Made by a program: the position numbers and the translations under genes | Assembly: GCA_003566875.1 (NCBI GenBank) | Contig: PXBQ01000396.1 | Location: 1-6,074 of the forward strand | Length of the DNA: 6,074 bases | Source of the DNA: Spirochaetaceae bacterium | GTDB taxonomy: Bacteria > Spirochaetota > Spirochaetia > DSM-27196 > PXBQ01 | Direction: 5' to 3' | Notes under the pieces: model-generated | What the model was told of the DNA's origin: nothing | The model's database searches: none | The model's input: only the letters and a program-made list of their open reading frames with translations | Part shown: positions 1 through 5,785 of the stretch, piece by piece | Position numbering within the stretch: the stretch's first letter is position 1 | Layout of the letters: every line of letters begins with the position of its first letter

Positions 1-1207
1 CGAATCCAAGAGCATCGGAAAGAAACCCTCCAAACGAGAGACCGGGCTCGGCGTTCACAACTGTTACCGGAAGCCTCGTCGGGACCGATGACGTTCCGGT
101 GTAGAGCCGCGCTTCGATGAAGAGGTCCGACGGTGGGCGAGGCTCACCGGTCACGTCGATCTCGAGGTTGAACGCGCCGTGCCCATCGGGATCAATCAGC
201 GCCCGGTGGTAGCCGTGAGTGACGCCGAATCCGATGAACGCCGTGATCGCGACCGCGAAGACAGTCGCCGCGAGAGCGACTCGCTTCGAAATCGGGCGTC
301 TCGGTTCGACGTACGGGCGCTCGGCGACGTACGCGGACAGGACCGCGGCAGACTCATGGGGATCGTGCAGCGACGGCCTTACCCCGAGCCTCCGCTCGAC
401 AAGCCGGATGATCCGATTGAGGTCGCCGAAGCGGCGCTTCTTTTTCGGATGCATGCATCGCCTGATCAAGCGCTGCGCGAAGCGCGAGACGTGTGGATTG
501 AGTTTGCGTGGGCGCGGGCACTTACCGATTTGGATGAGCCGGAGCGTTTCGGGGTTGATCGATCCGGGAAACGGTTTCTTGCCGGTGACCGTCTCGTACA
601 GCATAACGCCGAGTGAGTAGATGTCGGCGCGCTCGTCGACGTCGCGCGTGCTGTGAAACTGTTCGGGCGCCATGTACGACGGGGTGCCGAGCGTCATGCC
701 CTCGCGCGTGAGCGACTCGTCGGTCGTCTCGGCGCTCCGCATCGAAGCGATCCCAAAATCGACGAGTTTGACGTGTCCCGCGCGTGAAACGAGGATATTC
801 CCGGGCTTGATGTCGCGGTGAATGACGCCCTTCGCGTGCGCGTACCGAACCGCCCTGCACGCGTACAGAAAAATTCTGAGCGCGACCGGCTCGGGAAGGT
901 ACCTTTCGCGCTCGATGAGCGCGTCGAGCGACATCCCGTCGATGAACTCCTGGACGATATGATACGAGCTGCCTTCGCGAAAATGGTCGTACACGTCGAC
1001 GATGTACTCGCTCTTGAAGTCGATCATGATCCGCGCCTCGCGCAGGAACCTGTCGCGGATGTTTTTGTTGCCGCGCATCGTGAGACGCTTGATGACGAGC
1101 GAGCCTTTGAGCGTCGGGTGTTCGGCCTTGAACACCTCGCCCATTCCGCCCTTTGCGATCTGCGCCGTGATCGTGTATTTGCCTATAGAACTGGGCATTT
1201 TTGCCAT
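1..1207 (-). CDS. Membrane-anchored Ser/Thr protein kinase (Hanks type), 3' end outside window
   Basis: Transfers phosphate from ATP to Ser/Thr of target proteins; the kinase domain should be cytoplasmic. There are 402 open codons from ATG at 1207, and the stop lies beyond the window edge. Visible kinase landmarks: glycine loop AKGGMGEV (18-25), catalytic Lys in LVIK (K40), helix-C Glu in FLREA (E57), HRDIKPGN (130-137, catalytic D132), DFG (150-152), GTPSYMAPE (174-182), and a D-I-Y-S-L-G helix near 195-200. All catalytic residues are present, so it should be active. A basic stretch and one hydrophobic segment (about 310-329) follow. The remaining ~70 residues should be extracytoplasmic and could be a sensor; I do not recognise that domain. 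The start is supported by GAGGG 7 nt upstream. It begins 26 bp after the phosphatase stop, so it is very probably the last known gene of that operon. Confidence 0.95.
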   Translation of the reverse strand, partial: MAKMPSSIGKYTITAQIAKGGMGEVFKAEHPTLKGSLVIKRLTMRGNKNIRDRFLREARIMIDFKSEYIVDVYDHFREGSSYHIVQEFIDGMSLDALIERERYLPEPVALRIFLYACRAVRYAHAKGVIHRDIKPGNILVSRAGHVKLVDFGIASMRSAETTDESLTREGMTLGTPSYMAPEQFHSTRDVDERADIYSLGVMLYETVTGKKPFPGSINPETLRLIQIGKCPRPRKLNPHVSRFAQRLIRRCMHPKKKRRFGDLNRIIRLVERRLGVRPSLHDPHESAAVLSAYVAERPYVEPRRPISKRVALAATVFAVAITAFIGFGVTHGYHRALIDPDGHGAFNLEIDVTGEPRPPSDLFIEARLYTGTSSVPTRLPVTVVNAEPGLSFGGFLSDALGF

Positions 1208-1233
1208 ACGATTTCCCTCGGTTCAGTTCCGCT

Positions 1234-2250
1234 TCAGATTTCGATGATATCGCGATCGAGGTCGATGGGGTAGTCGGCGCCGATCTCGACCAGAATCTTC
1301 GCGGCAGGGTTGTGGATTTGCACGAATCGACCGTCGGCGCGCGTGAGGTATCTCCCCGGCACCGGCCGGTGCCCCGCGAAGTAGAAGCACCGACTCCAGT
1401 CCGGAGCGTCCGGGCCGATCTGGAGGTACTGCGAGATCATCGAGCCGACGCTGCTGGGGTCGGCCTCGTCGTTGTCGGTCCACGTCAATCCGAGGATGAC
1501 ATCGGGTCGATCTCGATACTCGATCACTTCCTGCTGTGCGAAGAACCGGGCGGGCTCACAGTGGCTCACGAGAAAGTAGTCTCCGACGCAGAGCAGCGGC
1601 AACGCCTTCTCGACGCGATCGATCTGTTCGATCAACTCGATCGGATAGAACTTCTCCATCCACGCGGCCACCATCACGCCTTCGAGCGCGAACTTACGGA
1701 ACGAGTGGTTCCCGTTCGCGTCTTCGTTCGTGATGTTCTCGTGGTTTCCTTTCAGCAGCGTCACGTTTTCAGGAAACTCGGACTTGAGCCGCAGCACGGC
1801 GTCCAGACACGTCAAGTTTTCGGTCATCTCGCGGTCCATGTTCCGATGCCGATGGTAGCCGCCCGTGAACTCTGCAAACGCCTTGCGCCAGCGCTCGGCG
1901 CCTCGCGCTTCGGAATGCATGTAATCGCCGACAAACACGATCTGCACCACCCCGGCGCGGAGCGCATCGATCACCCGCAACTGCTGATCGTCGACCGAGA
2001 CGTGGTGGTCGAGGAGCGCGCGGATGAAGCCTATGCGTCCGTGCACGTCCGGGACGATGAGCGTTCGAGCGAGCGGTGAGAGGTATACGATCCCTCCGGG
2101 GCGGCCCAGCGCGTCGCGCGGACGCGAGTCGTGTGGTTCGCGCTCGAGTGCATCCGCCGCCGCCGAGACGCGCCGGATTAACGGCTCCGGGGGCGGTTCG
2201 GCCCCCTCGGCGATCGCGGCCGGCTCGAGGGAGAAGCCGTCGGTGTCTAT
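1234..2250 (-). CDS. PPP/calcineurin-like metallophosphatase with no canonical start codon
   Basis: Predicted metal-dependent phosphoesterase, possibly a protein phosphatase opposing the downstream kinase. Motifs in order: LIVPDVHGR (D-x-H, metal ligands), FVGDYMH (GD), LLKGNHEN (GNHE), LVSHCEP (His), and FAGHRPVPG (GH). The usual second Asp of GDxxD is His here (GDYMH). A conventional caller would start at GTG 2046, but that codon is the Val inside the D-V-H motif, so translation must begin upstream. The frame stays open to a TGA at 2331-2329 with no ATG, GTG or TTG. The best candidate is ATA at 2250-2248, which overlaps the upstream TAG and is preceded by GGAGAAGGA. This gives 338 aa with a Pro/Glu/Ala-rich N-terminal ~50 residues followed by GRPGGIVYL. 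CTG at 2109 is an alternative without a visible ribosome site. The family call is firm; the start is uncertain. Confidence 0.88.
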   Translation of the reverse strand: MDTDGFSLEPAAIAEGAEPPPEPLIRRVSAAADALEREPHDSRPRDALGRPGGIVYLSPLARTLIVPDVHGRIGFIRALLDHHVSVDDQQLRVIDALRAGVVQIVFVGDYMHSEARGAERWRKAFAEFTGGYHRHRNMDREMTENLTCLDAVLRLKSEFPENVTLLKGNHENITNEDANGNHSFRKFALEGVMVAAWMEKFYPIELIEQIDRVEKALPLLCVGDYFLVSHCEPARFFAQQEVIEYRDRPDVILGLTWTDNDEADPSSVGSMISQYLQIGPDAPDWSRCFYFAGHRPVPGRYLTRADGRFVQIHNPAAKILVEIGADYPIDLDRDIIEI

Positions 2251-2786
2251 GTTTCCTTCTCCACGACCATCGTCCTGTTCACGTCGACGAATTCCTGCGT
2301 GATGATTTGAGTCGCCTCTGAGAGTTTCTCAATTTCCTGCTCGGGTTCCATTTTCTCGGTATGGACCGCAATCTTGTACACGGCCGAACTCTTTTGCAGG
2401 GGGCCGTTCGTGAACTTGGCCGGCTCTCCGACGCGGAGGTCGTCCTCGAGTGTCGACTCTTCGTTTACCGCCGTGTCCGGGACGTCCTGCCTGAGGCCGA
2501 TGCTTACGTACTCGACACGCCGGAGATCGTTGACGACCGGCGCGATGGTGATCAACGAACCGGAGTTCGTCATAACCAGAGCCCCGCCGGGACTATCGAG
2601 CGCGAACTCGTCTTTCTCCTCCATCTTCAGCGTCGTCGTCTGTTCCTCAAACGCGTCCTTCTTCCCAAGCCACCCCTGCGCGAGCAGCTCCAGAGATTCG
2701 TCGCCGGGCGGTAGCCCTGACGTCCGAGCGATGCTCCGAATATGATCGCCGATCCCCTCCGGCAGCATGTCCATGTACTCTCCCAT
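2247..2786 (-). CDS. Uncharacterised 179-aa protein, paralog of the HU-fusion N-terminal domain
   Basis: I do not recognise a named family. It is soluble-looking and acidic, with no signal peptide or membrane segment. Its entire length aligns with residues 1-175 of the divergent HU-fusion protein at 2894-3751. Shared blocks in the same order: SGLPxG (23-28), a W-x-x-K segment (39-43), L-x-M-x-E near 53-56, AL-x-x-T-x-SGSL (69-78), EY-x-SI-x-LR-x-DVPD (92-104), and a C-terminal amphipathic stretch ending V/I-NR (169-171). Unlike the paralog it stops there and has no DNA-binding domain. ATG at 2786 is chosen because GGAGG lies 4 nt upstream. It is first in the operon with the phosphatase and kinase, and its stop overlaps the phosphatase's probable start. 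It could be a partner, scaffold or substrate of that pair; this is inference. Confidence 0.88.
   Translation of the reverse strand: MGEYMDMLPEGIGDHIRSIARTSGLPPGDESLELLAQGWLGKKDAFEEQTTTLKMEEKDEFALDSPGGALVMTNSGSLITIAPVVNDLRRVEYVSIGLRQDVPDTAVNEESTLEDDLRVGEPAKFTNGPLQKSSAVYKIAVHTEKMEPEQEIEKLSEATQIITQEFVDVNRTMVVEKET
2254..2262 (-). promoter_or_regulatory. Ribosome binding site supporting an ATA start for the metallophosphatase
   Basis: On the minus strand GGAGAAGGA lies within the last codons of the 179-aa gene. GGAG ends 8 nt before ATA (2250-2248), which is good spacing; AAGGA ends 3 nt before it. No comparable purine-rich site precedes CTG 2109. This supports translational coupling across an ATAG overlap but does not prove use of ATA. 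Confidence 0.45.
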
Positions 2787-2814
2787 AAGACCTCCAAAGC
2801 AAAGGTTACGTTCT

Positions 2815-2843
2815 ACTGTACATCATTCCGCGCTGCAATCCAA
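2815..2843 (-). promoter_or_regulatory. Candidate promoter of the paralog-phosphatase-kinase operon
   Basis: Reading the minus strand, TTGGAT (2843-2838) and TACAGT (2820-2815) are separated by 17 bp. An overlapping alternative, TTGCAG and TAGAAC, also has a 17-bp spacer. Each box matches sigma-70 consensus only partly (3/6 and 4/6). The position would give a leader of about 20 nt before ATG 2786, with the GGAGG site inside it. Confidence 0.3.
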
Positions 2844-2893
2844 TGCGCGTATTACGCGTAGCAATTCGCGCGTCACGGTGGTACGATGTGAGC

Positions 2894-3751
2894 ATGAACG
2901 AAACACACGACATACCGCCGCGCATTCGCGAGCATCTGTTGGCACTCGTGTCGGGGTCGGGCCTGCCCGAAGGGCAGGAGACGATCGACGCGATCAATGA
3001 AAACTGGATCGAAAAGCACAAGCTTTTCGTCGCGCAGATCGCCGCGCTCGACATGATCGAACTCACCGAACTGCAACCCGACGATCCGCGCGCAGCGCTG
3101 ATCCTCACGTACTCCGGCTCTCTTGTTGGGCTTGAGACGGAAAAAAACGGAAAACGAAACTTCGAGTACGCGAGCATCAAACTGCGAGCCGACGTTCCGG
3201 ATCTCGTACGGGAAACCGGTGTCGCTGTCGCCGGCACGATCGCGAAAGACGCGGTTGCGTCGTTCTCGGGAGGATCGGTCAAGAGCACCTCCGAGGTGCT
3301 GATTCTTGCGAGCTTCCGGCCCGAAATTCCGGTATCCGACCAGGATGAACGACTTCGCCAGGCAATTCTGTTTCTGACGAACGGATTCGCAAAGATCAAC
3401 AGATCGCTCACGCGTGAAACGGCCCAACTCGACCACTTCACGACAAAAAACATCGTGCAGTTCATCTCGAAGCGAAACAAGCTCACGCAGGCACAGGTTC
3501 GGAGTGTCGTCGACGACTATCTCGGGATGATCGAAGCCGGTACGCTCATGGGCGAGCGCGTGCCGCTCGGCCGGCTCGGGCGCTTGAGCCTTATTCCGAA
3601 GAAAGCGCGCCAGGCCCGAGTCGGGCGGAATCCGGCGACCGGTGGCGAGGTTATCATTCCCGCAAAACCGGCCGTCATGGCGCCCAAATTCTCGGTTTCG
3701 CGGGCGCTCAAGGAACGCGCGGAGAGGCTACCCGTCGAGGACGAGCGGTAG
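2894..3751 (+). CDS. HU/IHF-type DNA-binding protein with an N-terminal paralogous domain
   Basis: A 285-aa protein, about three times the length of an ordinary HU subunit (~90 aa). Residues 1-175 match the 179-aa protein encoded divergently next door (shared SGLPxG, AL-x-x-T-x-SGSL, EY-x-SI-x-LR-x-DVPD). Residues ~182-275 are an HU fold: TTKNIVQFISKRNKLTQAQV, then the helix with VVDDYLGMIEAG, GERVPLGRLGRLSLIPKKAR, the beta-arm RNPATGGEV (245-253, with the intercalating-type Pro at 247), and the terminal PKFSVSRALKERA. It should bind or bend DNA, probably as a dimer; the role of the N-domain is unknown. The frame opens at 2843, but I chose ATG 2894. GTG 2888, 6 nt after GGTGG, is equally possible and would add two residues. 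It is transcribed away from the kinase/phosphatase operon and converges on the lipoprotein gene 11 bp beyond its stop. Confidence 0.92.
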   Translation: MNETHDIPPRIREHLLALVSGSGLPEGQETIDAINENWIEKHKLFVAQIAALDMIELTELQPDDPRAALILTYSGSLVGLETEKNGKRNFEYASIKLRADVPDLVRETGVAVAGTIAKDAVASFSGGSVKSTSEVLILASFRPEIPVSDQDERLRQAILFLTNGFAKINRSLTRETAQLDHFTTKNIVQFISKRNKLTQAQVRSVVDDYLGMIEAGTLMGERVPLGRLGRLSLIPKKARQARVGRNPATGGEVIIPAKPAVMAPKFSVSRALKERAERLPVEDER

Positions 3752-3762
3752 CGCACGACGAG

Positions 3763-4005
3763 TTACGGGTTGCCGTACTCACCCACCGATTCGACGGGCT
3801 CGACGACGTATGGATTTGTCGGCAGTCTTTCCTCGACCGGCGGCAGTTCGCCGCTCTCGACCCTGTCGCGGAGCATCGGCGACTCCTGGTACCGGGGGGC
3901 TTCGGGGCGCGGCTCTTCGGCGATCGGTGTCTGCCGTGTACACGCGCCGAGCGCGACGACGACCGCGCAGAACCCGATAGTTTTCATTAAGCGTGAATAC
4001 CACAT
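3763..4005 (-). CDS. Small predicted lipoprotein
   Basis: An 80-aa precursor with a type II signal peptide: basic n-region (MWYSRLMK), hydrophobic core (TIGFCAVVVA), and lipobox LGAC with Cys22 as the lipidation site. The mature ~59 residues are rich in Pro, Glu and Arg, low in hydrophobics, and probably disordered; they contain YVVEPVESVGEYG near the end. I do not recognise a family. The start at ATG 4005 is preferred because GAGG lies 8 nt upstream; the internal ATG at 3987 lacks such a site but would still leave a usable signal peptide. It should be exported and anchored to a membrane. It is divergent from the response regulator and convergent with the HU-fusion gene, so it is probably monocistronic. 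Confidence 0.82.
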   Translation of the reverse strand: MWYSRLMKTIGFCAVVVALGACTRQTPIAEEPRPEAPRYQESPMLRDRVESGELPPVEERLPTNPYVVEPVESVGEYGNP

Positions 4006-4023
4006 CTTTTCTACCTCGGTTAA

Positions 4024-4052
4024 TACATACTACCGGTGGGTCTTGAGGTCAA
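4024..4052 (-). promoter_or_regulatory. Candidate sigma-70 type promoter for the lipoprotein gene
   Basis: On the minus strand TTGACC (4052-4047, 5/6 to the -35 consensus) is followed after 17 bp by TATGTA (4029-4024), a weak -10 (3/6). The predicted transcript start falls close to the ribosome binding site of the 4005 start, which makes the exact -10 doubtful; TAGTAT three bases upstream is an alternative with a short spacer. Confidence 0.33.
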
Positions 4053-4110
4053 ATTCAGACCGCCCGCCGCTCGCACTCGGTGGCTGTCGCCGTTCCTTCG
4101 GTCTCTTTAC

Positions 4111-4116
4111 TATAGT
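4111..4116 (+). promoter_or_regulatory. Candidate -10 element for the response regulator gene
   Basis: TATAGT (5/6 to TATAAT) sits in a short AT-rich patch 33 bp before the GTG start. No convincing -35 box lies 16-18 bp upstream, so the promoter may be activator-dependent or the match fortuitous. Confidence 0.28.
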
Positions 4117-4149
4117 TGTTTTTATGCCGAAATTCTGACCAGGAGAAAA

Positions 4150-5556
4150 GTGCGCACCGAAGACCAATTTTTCCACGTCGTCGTGATCGACGACGATCCT
4201 ACTCAACTCGAGCGTGTCCAGGTTTTCTGCGATGCGATGGACCGTCCCAGGGTCCGGTTGTTCACTACCCCCGACCCGACGGCGGCCGTACGTCACATCG
4301 AGCAGAACAGCGTCGATCTTGTGCTCACCGACAACGTTATGCCGAAATCGAGCGGTGATGCCGTGCTCGAACGGGTGATGCAGATCAATCCGTCGATTCC
4401 GGTCGTGATAATGACCGCGTATGGCAGTACGGAGGATGCCGTCGGGCTGTTGAAGAAAGGTGCGGCGGACTACCTGGTCAAACCGACGTCAAAGACCGAT
4501 ATCGAGCGCTTGTTCATTCGTATCAGCGAGGCCTCGGTATTCGCGCGCGAAAACGCGACACTCCAAGAGACGATCACCGAGTATTTCGGATCCAACGCGA
4601 TCATGTACAAGAGTCGCGTGATGGCCGAGACATTGAACGTCGCCGCTCGTTCGGCCAAAAGTAAAGCGACGGTTCTGATTTCCGGCGAGAGCGGGGTGGG
4701 AAAGGAGCTTGTCGCACGGCTGATTCACTTCGCGAGTCCGCGGAGCGAAAAACCGTTTGTCACCGTGAACATCGCGGCTCTGCCCGAGACGTTGATAGAG
4801 AGCGAGCTGTTCGGCCATCGAAAAGGCGCGTTCACGGGTGCCTCCGACGACCGTGTCGGACGGTTTGAGCAGGCGCACACCGGTACGATTTTCATCGACG
4901 AGGTCGGCGACGTGCCCGCCGCCGTCCAGGTCAAGCTGTTACGCGCGATTCAGTTCGGTGAGATCGAACGCGTCGGTGAGAACGCGACAAGAAAGCTCGA
5001 CGTACGAATTATAGCCGCGACGAACCGTGACCTCAAAGCGATGGCGGAGTCGAATCGGTTTCGGAGCGATCTCTACTACAGACTCAACGTGATACCGGTC
5101 GTGATCCCTCCTCTTCGCGATCGACGAATCGATGTTCCGCGTCTTGTCGAGCACTTCATCGCGACGTTTTCCGAACGGAACGAGAAGCACGTTGAAGCCG
5201 CGTCGCGCGAAGCGATGGACCTGCTCATGAAGTACCGGTATCCGGGCAACGTGCGTGAGCTCGAGAACATAATCGAGAGTGCCGTCGTGATGTGTCGCGG
5301 CTCGATGATCACAGTGAACGATCTTCCCCCCGCGGTACGGGACGCCAATCAGGCAGGCGCGACAGGGTCGGGCGATGATCCGGGTGGCGGCGCGTCGTAC
5401 GACGCCGCTATGAGAACCTTCGAGACCGATCTGATCGTGCGCGCGGTTCACGACGCGGGAGGCAACCGGAGCGAGGCCGCGCGGGCGCTCGGGGTGACCG
5501 AGCGGAAGATCCGGTCTCGGCTCGAACGACTCGGGATCGAGTCCAAAACGCCGTGA
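4150..5556 (+). CDS. NtrC-family sigma-54-dependent response regulator
   Basis: Two-component response regulator and enhancer-binding protein of 468 aa that activates sigma-54 RNA polymerase by ATP hydrolysis. Residue numbers are from GTG 4150. Receiver 10-113: acidic pocket D14-D16, phospho-acceptor D61 in LTDNVMP, T89 and K111 (LVKP). AAA+ domain about 145-380: Walker A GESGVGKE (179-186), GAFTGA sigma-54 contact loop (226-231), Walker B TIFIDE (D250, E251), ATNRDL, and a YPGNVRELEN motif. The C-terminal Fis-type helix-turn-helix (GGNRSEAARALGVTERKI, 437-454) binds DNA. All key residues are intact. The frame is open from 4036, but AGGAG four bases before GTG 4150 and the start of receiver homology favour GTG. 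No partner histidine kinase is in the window. The likely target is the adjacent sigma-54 promoter at 5746-5760. Confidence 0.96.
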   Translation: MRTEDQFFHVVVIDDDPTQLERVQVFCDAMDRPRVRLFTTPDPTAAVRHIEQNSVDLVLTDNVMPKSSGDAVLERVMQINPSIPVVIMTAYGSTEDAVGLLKKGAADYLVKPTSKTDIERLFIRISEASVFARENATLQETITEYFGSNAIMYKSRVMAETLNVAARSAKSKATVLISGESGVGKELVARLIHFASPRSEKPFVTVNIAALPETLIESELFGHRKGAFTGASDDRVGRFEQAHTGTIFIDEVGDVPAAVQVKLLRAIQFGEIERVGENATRKLDVRIIAATNRDLKAMAESNRFRSDLYYRLNVIPVVIPPLRDRRIDVPRLVEHFIATFSERNEKHVEAASREAMDLLMKYRYPGNVRELENIIESAVVMCRGSMITVNDLPPAVRDANQAGATGSGDDPGGGASYDAAMRTFETDLIVRAVHDAGGNRSEAARALGVTERKIRSRLERLGIESKTP

Positions 5557-5557
5557 G

Positions 5558-5595
5558 TTCGACCATCCCGGCGAGATTTCGACCAAACGGGCGAA
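5558..5595 (+). repeat. Two 20-bp-spaced direct repeats, possible activator binding sites
   Basis: TTCGACC occurs at 5558-5564 and again at 5578-5584, exactly 20 bp apart, each followed by a GGCGA element (5570-5574, 5590-5594). The second copy is an imperfect dyad, TTCGACC-AAAC-GGGCGAA, with 6 of 7 arm positions complementary; the first copy is more degenerate. A looser TTCCCGACC near 5617 keeps roughly the same phase. The array begins just after the regulator stop and lies about 150-190 bp upstream of the -24 box, a usual enhancer distance for NtrC-type proteins. Operator function is inferred. Confidence 0.4.
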
Positions 5596-5640
5596 TTTCT
5601 GCCGTCGCGGTGGGCGTTCCCGACCGAACCTTGGCATAAC

Positions 5641-5655
5641 TCGGTTGTATACCGA
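5641..5655 (+). repeat. Inverted repeat upstream of the sigma-54 promoter
   Basis: TCGGT-TGTAT-ACCGA: 5-bp perfect arms around a 5-bp centre, about 90 bp upstream of the -24 box. No T-run follows, so it is unlikely to be a terminator; a regulator operator is possible. Confidence 0.33.
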
Positions 5656-5680
5656 ATCGGGTCACTGCGATTTAAATTCT

Positions 5681-5686
5681 TATAAT
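5681..5686 (+). promoter_or_regulatory. Perfect TATAAT hexamer in an AT-rich stretch
   Basis: A consensus -10 hexamer about 100 bp ahead of the secreted-protein gene. The sequence 16 bp upstream (GGGTCA) is a poor -35. It lies in a markedly AT-rich segment (about 5669-5740) of an otherwise GC-rich window, so chance matches are expected; it could be a minor sigma-70 promoter or simply flexible DNA. Confidence 0.2.
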
Positions 5687-5726
5687 GAAAATAAATACAC
5701 GGATGGAGAAAAAACATTACAAAAAG

Positions 5727-5739
5727 AATCAACTCTTTT
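5727..5739 (+). promoter_or_regulatory. IHF-like site next to the sigma-54 promoter
   Basis: AATCAA-CTCT-TTT matches the IHF consensus WATCAANNNNTTR at all specified positions but the last. It ends 6 bp before the -24 element's first base. IHF or HU bending between enhancer and promoter is common at sigma-54 promoters. Whether this organism has IHF is unknown; the window does encode an HU-domain protein. Confidence 0.3.
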
Positions 5740-5745
5740 CCCGCA

Positions 5746-5760
5746 TGGCACAGGGATTGC
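5746..5760 (+). promoter_or_regulatory. Sigma-54 (-24/-12) promoter of the secreted-protein gene
   Basis: TGGCAC-AGGGA-TTGC, followed by T: every core position of the TGGCAC-N5-TTGC consensus is present, with the invariant GG (5747-5748) and GC (5759-5760) separated by 10 bp. The expected transcript start is about 12 bp further on, near 5771, leaving a leader of only ~15 nt that still contains GAGGAG for the ATG at 5786. An intact NtrC-type activator gene lies immediately upstream, which makes a chance match unlikely. Confidence 0.88.
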
Positions 5761-5785
5761 TATATTATGTGCGAGGAGAAAAGAA

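Noticed and set aside
818..1273. Plus-strand open frame opposite the kinase
   Set aside because: Fully overlaps the kinase catalytic domain on the other strand and has no recognisable motif.
1234..2046. GTG at 2046 as the metallophosphatase start
   Set aside because: It is the Val codon within LIVPDVHGR; starting there would remove the metal-ligand Asp.
1201..2079. Long plus-strand open frame (292 codons) opposite the metallophosphatase
   Set aside because: It is antisense to a gene with clear catalytic motifs; its translation shows no domain, and it is typical of GC-rich antisense frames.
2873..3486. Minus-strand open frames opposite the HU-fusion gene
   Set aside because: Shadow frames of a gene with a recognisable HU domain and paralogous N-domain.
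4036..4149. N-terminal extension of the response regulator from ATG 4036
   Set aside because: The extra 38 residues do not resemble a receiver, lack a ribosome site, and GTG 4150 follows AGGAG closely.
5557..5625. Rho-independent terminator after the response regulator
   Set aside because: The dyads here have weak or short arms and no T-run follows.
5631..5649. TTGGCATAACTCGGTTGTA as a second sigma-54 promoter
   Set aside because: The spacing is wrong: the position expected for the -12 GC is TT, and no GC occurs there.
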